A DNA stretch of 5,082 nt from Gemmatimonadota bacterium (GTDB lineage: Bacteria > Gemmatimonadota > Gemmatimonadetes > Gemmatimonadales > GWC2-71-9). Shown piece by piece: positions 1 through 5,082 of this stretch (position 1 is the first letter of the stretch; every line of letters begins with the position of its first letter). The notes below the pieces were generated by a model, which saw nothing but the letters and a program-made list of their open reading frames with translations, did no database searches and was not told the DNA's origin. The stretch is taken from positions 1 to 5,082 of the forward strand of contig QHTP01000188.1 in assembly GCA_003220855.1 (NCBI GenBank). The letters are read 5' to 3'. A program made the translations under genes and the position numbers.

Positions 1-66
1 AAGGGCCCCACCGCGGTCGGCGTGCGGCTCTTCACCGAATTCATCCTCAAGCGCGCGGGGGCGTGA
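1..66 (+). CDS. 3' end of an unrecognised upstream gene
   Basis: Reading from base 1, an open frame of 21 codons runs to a TGA at 64-66; the visible protein ends in FILKRAGA. The frame has the same high-GC third-position character as its neighbours, and its stop overlaps the GTG start of the next gene in a GTGA arrangement. That overlap is the main argument that it is real coding sequence. The tail is too short to assign a family: I see no motif, and a short Lys/Arg-Ala ending occurs in many proteins. The overlap suggests co-translation with the plug-domain protein downstream. Confidence 0.6.
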   Translation, partial: KGPTAVGVRLFTEFILKRAGA

Positions 67-1838
67 CCCGCGGGCTGGGCTGCGCGGCCGTTCTGCTCTC
101 GCTCGCGGCCGCAGCGGCGGCGCAAGTCGACACCACGGCGCGGCGCGACTCCACCGTCCGCGATTCCACCGCCCGCCGCGACAGCGCCGCGGCCGACACG
201 CTCGCCCACTACCTCGCGGTGTTCCCGGCGCAGATCCCTCCCGGCCCCGCCCCCCGCGGCACGCGCTACAGCTTCACCGCCGACTCGTTCGCCCTCTCGA
301 ACATCCAGACGCTGTCCGATCTGCTGGCCCACATTCCCGGCGTGTACGTGGCGCGGGGCGGGATCTACGGCGCGGCGGAGCCAGTGCAGTACGGGGGGCG
401 CGGGCCCGCGGGGCTCGAGCTCTATTGGGATGGCGTCCCGTATATCCCGCTGGGGCGTGATTCGCTGTATCTCGACCCCGCCCGCATTTCCCTAGAACCG
501 CTCGAGCGCGTGGACGTCGTCGTGCTCCCGGCCTCGCTGCGTGTGTACCTCGTCACGCTGCGCCAGCGCTCCACGGCGACCGCGTCCCAGGTGGGCGTCG
601 CGAGCGGCGAAGTCAGCACCGCGAATTACCGAGGCGCGTACCTGCGCCGCTGGCGCTCGGGGCTTGGTCTGTCCCTCGTCGCCGATTACAACAACAACGG
701 CGGCGTCTCCGGCACGTCGAACACGCCGTTCAACTCCGTCGACCTGTGGCTCAAGGCCGAGTACCTGCCCAACCCCCACCTGGGCGCTCAGTACCAGGTC
801 CTGAGCTCGACCTGGCATCGCAGCGGTGGCACCACCACCGCCGACTGGCAGAGCCAGCGGCGCGACGGGATCGTGCGCCTGTTCGCCGCGTCGCGCGACG
901 ATGGGCTGGGACTCTTGGCGCAGGCGAGCTTCGCGACGGCGAGCACCAGTCGCGACACCGCGGTGCGCGACCGCCAACTCTCCCAGGGAAGCCTCGAGCT
1001 GTCGAGCGACTGGCCGCGCGCGCACGTGGGCCTCGCTGTGCGGACGCTGGACGAAGCCCGGCCGTGGCAGCTCGAGGGGAGCGCCGGCTGGAGTCCGCTC
1101 CCGCAGCTCACGCTGTGGGGCGACGTCCGCCGCGCCCGCTACAGCCTGGGGCGGACCGGCGACCGCGCCCGCCTCGCGGCGGGCCTCACGCTCCCCGCCG
1201 GATTCTCCGTGCACGCAGATTTCGCGTGGGCGCGCGACCTCCAGGCCCCCGTCGATACCGCGGACACGCTGCAGCGCACCGTCGATATCGGCGGCGCGCT
1301 GCGCTGGGATCGCGACTGGATCAGCGTCGAGGTCGGCCAGGTGCGACGCGATGCATTCGCGCCGATCGGCGCTCCCGTGGGCTTGGGGTCCGTGGCCGGG
1401 CTCGGGCCGGGCCCGCGCACCCGCTATTTCACGACCCACGGCGTCGTGCGCCTCCTGCCCGGACTCGAGCTCGCCGGGTGGTACTTCGATCCGCTCGTCC
1501 GGGGCGGGACCGACTTCGAGCCGCCGTACCACGCGCGCGTGTCGCTCACCTTCTATTCGAGGTTCTGGCGCGTGTACCGGAGCGGGATCTTCGCACTGCG
1601 CGTGGAGGCCGTGGCGGAGTCGTGGAGCCGGGGAACGGCGGGGCTCGACTCGAGCGGCGCGCCGCTGGCGCTTCCCGGCAAGACGTTCGGGGAGCTGAAC
1701 GTCGAGATCCGCATCGCGGGCGTGACGATCTTCTGGATCGAGCGCAACGCGACCCTAGCGAGCGGCAGCTACGTGCCCGGGCTCGACTACCCGCGTCACT
1801 ATCAGTTTTACGGGGTGCGATGGCTGTTCACGAACTGA
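63..1838 (+). CDS. TonB-dependent receptor plug-domain outer-membrane protein
   Basis: The 591-residue protein is predicted to be exported to the outer membrane. Residues 1-21 form a signal peptide: Arg3, a Leu/Ala-rich core, and an Ala run before Gln21. Cys7 lies before the hydrophobic core, so this is not a lipobox. Residues 23-47 are a spacer with repeated Arg-Asp-Ser units. Residues about 70-165 resemble the TonB-receptor plug (PF07715): TLSDLLAHIPGVYV (83-96), then YGGRGPAGLELYWDGVPY (110-127), then LERVDVVVLP (147-156). The remaining 415 or so residues alternate polar and hydrophobic residues with many aromatics, as in a beta barrel, ending YGVRWLFTN. No N-terminal carboxypeptidase-like domain or clear TonB box is seen, and the barrel is compact for a 22-strand receptor. 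GTG at 63 is chosen because it gives the full signal peptide and overlaps the upstream stop. Ligand unknown; TonB dependence is inferred from the plug only. Confidence 0.8.
   Translation: MTRGLGCAAVLLSLAAAAAAQVDTTARRDSTVRDSTARRDSAAADTLAHYLAVFPAQIPPGPAPRGTRYSFTADSFALSNIQTLSDLLAHIPGVYVARGGIYGAAEPVQYGGRGPAGLELYWDGVPYIPLGRDSLYLDPARISLEPLERVDVVVLPASLRVYLVTLRQRSTATASQVGVASGEVSTANYRGAYLRRWRSGLGLSLVADYNNNGGVSGTSNTPFNSVDLWLKAEYLPNPHLGAQYQVLSSTWHRSGGTTTADWQSQRRDGIVRLFAASRDDGLGLLAQASFATASTSRDTAVRDRQLSQGSLELSSDWPRAHVGLAVRTLDEARPWQLEGSAGWSPLPQLTLWGDVRRARYSLGRTGDRARLAAGLTLPAGFSVHADFAWARDLQAPVDTADTLQRTVDIGGALRWDRDWISVEVGQVRRDAFAPIGAPVGLGSVAGLGPGPRTRYFTTHGVVRLLPGLELAGWYFDPLVRGGTDFEPPYHARVSLTFYSRFWRVYRSGIFALRVEAVAESWSRGTAGLDSSGAPLALPGKTFGELNVEIRIAGVTIFWIERNATLASGSYVPGLDYPRHYQFYGVRWLFTN
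129..200 (+). repeat. Degenerate Arg-Asp-Ser-Thr repeat spacer
   Basis: Codons 23-46 of the plug-domain gene encode a low-complexity stretch in which Arg-Asp-Ser recurs at residues 28-30, 33-35 and 39-41, twice within a longer Ala-Arg-Arg-Asp-Ser unit (26-30 and 37-41). The DNA copies differ at synonymous positions (for example gcgcggcgcgactcc against gcccgccgcgacagc), so this is an old or selected protein repeat and not a recent DNA duplication. It lies between the signal peptide and the plug, where a flexible periplasmic linker or TonB-contact region would be. Function unknown. Confidence 0.6.
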
Positions 1839-1857
1839 TCGGCTAGCTTTAGAGTCT

Positions 1858-2730
1858 GTGCCGCGGAGCATGACGGGTTTCGGCTCGGCCGAAGGCAGCG
1901 TCCTCGGCGGGCGGCTCTCGATCGAGATCCGCTCGGTGAACCACCGCTATTTCAACCCGCAGCTGAAGCTGCCGTTCGAGCTCGCGGGCACGGAGAACCA
2001 GCTGCGCGAGCGCTTGCGCCGGCTGCTCGATCGCGGCCACGTGACGGTGGCGGCGCGCTGGATCGAGGCGCCGGCGACGGAGTCCGCGGTCACGGTCGAT
2101 CTGGCCCGCGCGCGTCAGGTGCTGGCGGCGGCAAAGCAGCTCAAGCAGCAGCTCAAGCTCAAGGGCGAGGTGGATCTGGCCTTCGTGGCGCGGCATCCCG
2201 ACGTCCTGGCGCTGGAGCGGGACGGCGCGGCGGCGGAATGGAACGAGGTGGAGCCGATCGTCGAGCGTGCGGCACAGCAGCTGGTCGCCATGCGGGCGCG
2301 CGAGGGCGCGGCCCTGGCGACCGAGCTCGTGGGTCGGCTGGACGCGCTCGCCGAGGGCGCCCTCGCCGTCGAGCGCCGCGCGCCCGAGCGTCTCGGCGCC
2401 GAGCTCGCCCGCCTCAAGAAGGCCGTGACGGAGCTGGCGGCGGGGGTGCCGGTGGACGAGCAGCGCCTCGCGGTCGAGGTCGCCCTGCTCGCCGACCGGG
2501 TCGACATCACCGAGGAGCTGGTGCGGCTGCGCACCCACCTCGGGGCGTGCCGCGAGGCGCTGGCCGGCGACGGGGCGGTGGGGAAGCAGCTGGGATTCCT
2601 GGCGCAAGAGCTGTTGCGCGAAGTGAACACGATCGGGTCCAAGGCGAACGACGCGGTGATCGCCCACGTGGTCATCGCCATGAAAGGCGAGCTCGAGAAG
2701 TTCCGGGAGCAGCTCGAGAACCTGGAGTGA
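1858..2730 (+). CDS. yicC: YicC family endoribonuclease
   Basis: The 290-residue product matches the usual YicC length (about 290). It begins MPRSMTGFGSAEG, the family's hallmark N terminus, followed by EIRSVNHRYFN at residues 23-33 (YicC-like N-terminal domain, PF03755, about 1-155). The C-terminal domain (PF08340, DUF1732) shows DITEELVRLRTHL in its lead-in and QELLREVNTIGSKAND at about 250-265, ending in EKFREQLENLE. The family is an oligomeric RNA-cleaving enzyme; in E. coli YicC has been linked to decay of the small RNA RyhB together with PNPase. The start is GTG at 1858, because families normally have three or four residues before SMTGFG; the ATG at 1870 would remove them. No clear Shine-Dalgarno sequence is visible upstream. 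The middle third is Ala/Arg/Glu/Leu-rich and probably helical. The stop overlaps the gmk start, an arrangement common around yicC in many phyla. Confidence 0.95.
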   Translation: MPRSMTGFGSAEGSVLGGRLSIEIRSVNHRYFNPQLKLPFELAGTENQLRERLRRLLDRGHVTVAARWIEAPATESAVTVDLARARQVLAAAKQLKQQLKLKGEVDLAFVARHPDVLALERDGAAAEWNEVEPIVERAAQQLVAMRAREGAALATELVGRLDALAEGALAVERRAPERLGAELARLKKAVTELAAGVPVDEQRLAVEVALLADRVDITEELVRLRTHLGACREALAGDGAVGKQLGFLAQELLREVNTIGSKANDAVIAHVVIAMKGELEKFREQLENLE

Positions 2731-3416
2731 CGCCGCCCGCGCGCGTCGTCGTCCTCGCCGCCCCGTCCGGCGGCGGGAAGACGACCATCGCGCGGGAGCT
2801 CGTCACCCGGCACCCTGGTATCTTCGGGTACTCGGTGTCCGCGACGACCCGCAAGGCGCGACCCGGCGAGCGGGACCGCGAGGCGTATCACTTCCTGACG
2901 CAGGACGAGTTCCTGCGGCGTCGGGACGCGGGCGAGTTCCTCGAGTGGGCGCCGTACGCGGGCGAGCTGTACGGCACGCTGCGGAGCGAGGTCGAGGGCG
3001 TACTGGCGAGCGGCAGGCACGTGGTGCTGGACGTGGAAGTCCAGGGAGCGCGGCAGGTGCGGCAGGCGTACCCGCAACCGGCATCCGTGGTCAGCTTCGT
3101 GATCCCGCCGTCACCCCGGGTCCTGATCGAGCGGCTCCGCAAGCGGCGGACCGAGACGGAAGCGGAGTTGTCACAGCGGATCGACATAGCGATCCGCGAG
3201 GTGGAAACGGCGCGGCGCGACATCGGAGACGTGTACGACCAGGTGCTCGTCAACGACGACCTGGACACGGCGGTGCGAGAGGTGATCGACCTGGTGCAGG
3301 GGCGCGGTGTCGCACCGCACCCGCCGCGCGACATGGCGAGCCTGCTGTCGGGCTTTGTGCGACAGCTCAGGACCGAGGCAGCCCAACTGAGTCAGTCTAC
3401 CGGAAGGAGCAGGTGA
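2727..3416 (+). CDS. gmk: Guanylate kinase
   Basis: Guanylate kinase phosphorylates GMP to GDP with ATP in the cytoplasm, feeding GTP, dGTP and ppGpp pools. The P-loop is APSGGGKTT at residues 12-20. GMP-binding residues, matched by eye to the yeast enzyme with a constant offset of four, are Arg42, Arg45, Glu48, Tyr54, Glu73, Tyr82 and Thr84, in SVSATTRKARPGE and EWAPYAGELYGT. DVEVQGARQV (102-111) and the lid segment RLRKRRTETEAEL follow. The start is GTG at 2727, overlapping the yicC stop as GTGA; it leaves a normal short lead before the P-loop, while the open frame further upstream is only a shadow of yicC. At 229 residues it is some 20 longer than the E. coli enzyme, owing to a polar C-terminal tail (about 201-229) whose coding sequence also holds the rpoZ ribosome binding site. 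Some genomes place remA between yicC and gmk; here nothing intervenes. Confidence 0.96.
   Translation: MTPPARVVVLAAPSGGGKTTIARELVTRHPGIFGYSVSATTRKARPGERDREAYHFLTQDEFLRRRDAGEFLEWAPYAGELYGTLRSEVEGVLASGRHVVLDVEVQGARQVRQAYPQPASVVSFVIPPSPRVLIERLRKRRTETEAELSQRIDIAIREVETARRDIGDVYDQVLVNDDLDTAVREVIDLVQGRGVAPHPPRDMASLLSGFVRQLRTEAAQLSQSTGRSR
3402..3409 (+). promoter_or_regulatory. Ribosome binding site of rpoZ
   Basis: GGAAGGAG lies six bases before the ATG at 3416, inside the last codons of gmk. It is the best Shine-Dalgarno match in the window, and it fixes the short rpoZ start against the long in-frame extension upstream. Omega may therefore be translated independently as well as by coupling to gmk. 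Confidence 0.8.
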
Positions 3417-3628
3417 TGCGGATCGTAACCCCGGCCGAAGTGGCCGCGCAGACACAGAACAAATACCTGGGCGTCCTCGTGGCCGCCAAGTTCGCCCGTT
3501 TCGTGAACGAGTTCCCGCGCGATCGCTCGGTGGATTTCGAGGAGAAGCTCACCACCCGCGCGTTCGACGAGCTGGTGCGCGGCCGCCTTACCTACAAGCT
3601 CGTCCGGCGGCGGCGCCAGGAAGGCTGA
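3416..3628 (+). CDS. rpoZ: DNA-directed RNA polymerase subunit omega
   Basis: Omega is the small subunit that wraps the C-terminal region of beta-prime, helps RNA polymerase assemble, and in some bacteria forms part of a ppGpp site. The 70-residue product is at the short end of the family (E. coli 91). It shows the conserved core NKYLGVLVAAKFAR at residues 15-28, matching the NRFxLVLVAAxRAR pattern, and the second conserved helix KLTTRAFDELVRGRL at 44-58. The tail KLVRRRRQEG is strongly basic. ATG 3416 is chosen from the strong ribosome binding site and family length; it overlaps the gmk stop by one base (TGATG). The open frame continues upstream to about 2945 but there it is only a shadow of gmk. 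Sequence divergence from model omegas is considerable, but the neighbours gmk and coaBC make the assignment secure. Confidence 0.93.
   Translation: MRIVTPAEVAAQTQNKYLGVLVAAKFARFVNEFPRDRSVDFEEKLTTRAFDELVRGRLTYKLVRRRRQEG
3618..3624 (+). promoter_or_regulatory. Ribosome binding site of coaBC
   Basis: AGGAAGG in the last codons of rpoZ ends three bases before the ATG at 3628; its AGGA part sits at a more usual six-base spacing. It supports the coaBC start at 3628, which also overlaps the rpoZ stop by one base (TGATG). Confidence 0.65.
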
Positions 3629-4833
3629 TGTCGTTCGCCGGCCGGCACGTCCTTCTCGGCGTGTCGGGCGGAATCGCGTGCTACAAGAGCTGCACGCTCG
3701 CCCGGCGGCTCGCCGAGGGCGGGGCGGCCGTGGACGTGGTGCTGACCGCGTCCGCGGCCGAGTTCGTGCGGCCCGTCACGTTCGAAGCGCTCACCGGGCG
3801 TCCGGTCCTGACCTCCCTGTGGCAGCCCGACCGAGCGCTCGCGCACATCGCGCTCGCGCGCCAGCCGGATCTGGCGATCGTCGCTCCCGCCACGGCGCAC
3901 CTGCTGGCACGTGCCGCGCTGGGGCTCGCCGACGATGTGCTCACGGCCCTGCTCCTGGCGCGCACCGGTCCCGTGCTCGCCGCGCCGGCCATGAACGACG
4001 CCATGTACGCCCATGCGGCGACGCGCGCCAACGTGAAGACACTGGCCGGTCGCGGGTGGCACTTCATCGGACCGGATACCGGGCCGCTCGCGGAGGGTCC
4101 GAGCGAGCGGCCCGGCCGGATGAGCGAGCCCGAGGCGGTGCTCGCCGCCGCGGCGCGCCTGCTCGAGCAGCGCGCGCCGTGGCTGGGGAAGAAGGTCGTC
4201 GTCACCGCCGGCCCGACGCGGGAGCACCTCGATCCGGTGCGCGTCGTCACCAACCCGTCGAGCGGGCGCATGGGATACGCCATCGCCGCAGCCGCCCACA
4301 CGCGCGGGGCCGACGTGGTCCTCGTGTCGGGACCCTCCGACTTGTCGCTCCCGTTCGGCGTGACCGCGCATCGGGTCGAGACCACGGCGGAGATGCAGCG
4401 TGCCGTGGACGCCCTCCTGAAGCACGCGGACTTGTTGGTCATGGCGGCGGCCCCTGCCGACTATCGCCCCGCCCAGCCCGCGGCCGGGAAGCGCCCGCGC
4501 GCCAACGGCACGCTCACGCTCGAGCTCGAGGCGACGCCCGACATCCTCGCCTCGCTCAAGCCCCCCCACGGGTGCGTAGTGGTCGGGTTCTCCCTGGAGG
4601 CGGCGGGAGCGGCAGGGGAGAACGGCGTGACACGGGCCGAGGCGAAGTTGCGCGAGAAGCATCTCGACTACATCATCCTGAACAACGCGCTCGAGCCCGG
4701 CGCGGGGTTTGAAGTCACCACGAATCGCGTCACCATCATCGGGAAGAGCGGCACGCCGATCGAGCTGCCGCTCCTGGACAAGCGCGACGTGGCGGAACGA
4801 ATCCTCGACGCGGTGGAGCAAGCGCTGACGTGA
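3628..4833 (+). CDS. coaBC: Bifunctional phosphopantothenoylcysteine decarboxylase / phosphopantothenate-cysteine ligase
   Basis: CoaBC makes 4'-phosphopantetheine for coenzyme A: the CoaB half joins cysteine to 4'-phosphopantothenate using CTP, and the FMN-dependent CoaC half decarboxylates the product. The 401 residues match the usual length of about 400. CoaC (1-180) has GVSGGIACYK at 11-20, the active-site His73 in AHIALAR, and PAMNDAMY at 120-127 with Asn123. CoaB (188-401) has VTAGPTREHLDPVRVVTNPS from 192, with Asn209 and SSGRMGYAIA after it, then AAAPADYR (273-280) and Lys288, matching E. coli Asn210 and Lys289. One position is odd: the CoaC flap reads GPLAEGPSERPGRM (152-165), putting Glu156 where E. 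coli has Cys158, the residue needed to reduce the enethiol intermediate. No other Cys lies in that flap; Cys19, Cys22 and Cys316 are the only ones in the protein. Its GTGA overlap with the next gene indicates coupling. Confidence 0.96.
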   Translation: MSFAGRHVLLGVSGGIACYKSCTLARRLAEGGAAVDVVLTASAAEFVRPVTFEALTGRPVLTSLWQPDRALAHIALARQPDLAIVAPATAHLLARAALGLADDVLTALLLARTGPVLAAPAMNDAMYAHAATRANVKTLAGRGWHFIGPDTGPLAEGPSERPGRMSEPEAVLAAAARLLEQRAPWLGKKVVVTAGPTREHLDPVRVVTNPSSGRMGYAIAAAAHTRGADVVLVSGPSDLSLPFGVTAHRVETTAEMQRAVDALLKHADLLVMAAAPADYRPAQPAAGKRPRANGTLTLELEATPDILASLKPPHGCVVVGFSLEAAGAAGENGVTRAEAKLREKHLDYIILNNALEPGAGFEVTTNRVTIIGKSGTPIELPLLDKRDVAERILDAVEQALT

Positions 4834-5082
4834 GCGACGGGCGGGCACTGGCGCGCGAATTTCTGGAACAGCAGCGGCTGCTGGGGGGGGACTGGGTGAT
4901 CCTGCCCACCCCGGGGCCCCCGGGCACCCCGGGCACCCCGGGCACCCCGGGCTCGCACCCGGGGTCAGTTGCCCCTTCCGAGAGCCCCGCAGTACTGACC
5001 CCGAGCGCCAGCCCGGGGAAGCCCGAAGGACTGCCTCCGGCCGGTCTTTCCTATGATCCGCCCACCGGCGACCTGTTCAGCA
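4830..5082 (+). CDS. 5' part of a putative uracil-DNA glycosylase (type-4/5 class)
   Basis: From GTG 4830, overlapping the coaBC stop as GTGA, an open frame runs 84 codons to the window edge. The start MSDGRALAREFLEQQRLLGG is a charged helix like the short N-terminal segment often preceding the core of type-4/5 uracil-DNA glycosylases, which remove uracil from DNA. Residues 26-46 are collagen-like (five Xaa-Pro-Gly triplets, 27-41), and residues 47-77 are a Pro/Ser/Ala-rich linker leading to SYDPPTGDLFS. The catalytic core and its cysteines would lie beyond the window, so the assignment rests on the N-terminal resemblance and on recollection of this gene order downstream of coaBC; it is an inference. 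A GGTGGAG at 4812-4818 may serve as a weak ribosome binding site. A run of eight G at codons 18-21 is a possible slippage point. It could instead be an unrelated protein with a disordered N terminus. Confidence 0.5.
   Translation, partial: MSDGRALAREFLEQQRLLGGDWVILPTPGPPGTPGTPGTPGSHPGSVAPSESPAVLTPSASPGKPEGLPPAGLSYDPPTGDLFS
4883..4890 (+). repeat. Run of eight G in the start of the last gene
   Basis: Eight consecutive G span the end of a Leu codon, two Gly codons and the first base of an Asp codon (residues 18-21 of the downstream gene). It is the longest homopolymer I noticed in the window; a run of seven C occurs at 4561-4567 in coaBC. The frame continues open past the run with eight G, so the sequence as given is intact. 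Confidence 0.85.
4908..4952 (+). repeat. Five-unit 9-bp minisatellite coding for Thr-Pro-Gly
   Basis: Five tandem 9-bp units of consensus accccgggc occupy this stretch; the first three-codon unit ends in g and the second begins with c in place of a, and the last three are identical. Each encodes Thr-Pro-Gly (Pro-Pro-Gly in unit two) and contains the palindrome CCCGGG. Because the unit is three codons, gain or loss of copies keeps the reading frame and would only change linker length. The identity of the last three copies suggests recent expansion by slippage. Confidence 0.9.
4960..5003. repeat. 10-bp inverted repeat with 24-base loop
   Basis: CGGGGTCAGT at 4960-4969 is the exact reverse complement of ACTGACCCCG at 4994-5003, with 24 bases between. 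The pair lies in the open linker region of the last gene, just after the minisatellite, and keeps the frame. It could form a hairpin in RNA or single-stranded DNA, or be a small REP-like palindromic element inserted in the linker. It is not a terminator: no T run follows and it is inside a coding frame. Confidence 0.6.

Noticed and set aside
81..83. Lipoprotein signal at Cys7 of the plug-domain protein
   Set aside because: The Cys precedes the hydrophobic core of the signal peptide and has no lipobox context; cleavage after the Ala run is more plausible.
1807..1853. Sigma-70-like promoter ahead of yicC
   Set aside because: TTTACG at 1807 is too far from the TAGCTT at 1844, and hexamers at the correct spacing match -35 poorly, so no promoter feature is annotated.
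1870..1872. ATG as alternative yicC start
   Set aside because: It would begin the protein at MTGFG, dropping the few residues that family members carry before SMTGFG; the GTG at 1858 fits better.
492..2667. Long - strand open frames opposite the plug-domain gene and yicC
   Set aside because: Composition is that of shadow frames (Arg, Ala, Gly, Pro), there are no motifs, and the + strand genes are clearly real.
2238..2726. In-frame upstream extension of gmk
   Set aside because: It overlaps yicC in another frame, is Arg/Gly-rich without family similarity, and the GTG at 2727 gives the normal guanylate kinase N terminus.
2945..3415. In-frame upstream extension of rpoZ
   Set aside because: It lies within gmk in another frame; the strong ribosome binding site and family length place the omega start at 3416.
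3985..4008. Tyr in place of Trp in the CoaC PAMNxxMW motif
   Set aside because: Tyr is also found at this position in the E. coli enzyme as I recall it, so it is ordinary variation.
3592..4848. Long open frame on the - strand opposite coaBC
   Set aside because: It mirrors a well-supported coaBC gene, is Arg/Gly/His-rich with no recognisable domain, and long antisense frames are expected at this GC content.
4908..5003. GC-rich repeats and inverted repeat as a terminator after coaBC
   Set aside because: No T tract follows, and the region lies within an open frame coupled to coaBC by GTGA.

Overview
The window is a GC-rich (roughly 70% G+C), densely packed bacterial segment with every gene on the + strand. 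A housekeeping block yicC - gmk - rpoZ - coaBC is recognised with high confidence. It is followed by the start of a gene that looks like a uracil-DNA glycosylase of the type-4/5 class, and preceded by a gene for an outer-membrane protein with a TonB-dependent-receptor plug domain. High GC, an outer membrane, GTG starts and this gene order suggest a Gram-negative lineage such as Gemmatimonadota. That placement is inferred from recollection of gene order and was not computed.

Layout. 1-66: last 21 codons of an unrecognised upstream gene, sharing a GTGA stop/start overlap with the next gene. 63-1838: secreted outer-membrane barrel protein (signal peptide, Asp/Ser/Thr/Arg-rich spacer, plug, about 415-residue barrel). 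1839-1857: the only gap between genes, 19 bp and rather AT-rich. 1858-2730: YicC-family endoribonuclease. 2727-3416: guanylate kinase. 3416-3628: RNA polymerase omega subunit. 3628-4833: bifunctional CoaBC of coenzyme A synthesis. 4830-5082: 5' part of the putative DNA glycosylase gene, cut by the window edge.

From yicC onward each stop codon overlaps the next start (GTGA or TGATG), so these genes are almost certainly one translationally coupled transcript. They combine RNA processing (YicC), GMP-to-GDP conversion (Gmk), RNA polymerase assembly (omega), CoA synthesis (CoaBC) and probably uracil repair. The first two genes form a separate overlapping pair of unknown relation to the block.

No tRNA, rRNA, CRISPR array, insertion sequence or convincing terminator was seen. 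The least ordinary signals are: CoaBC has Glu where the E. coli enzyme has its catalytic flap Cys; and the last gene carries, within about 125 bp, a run of eight G, a five-unit 9-bp collagen-like (Thr-Pro-Gly) minisatellite and a 10-bp inverted repeat, all in an open frame. I did not find a clear new multi-gene system here.
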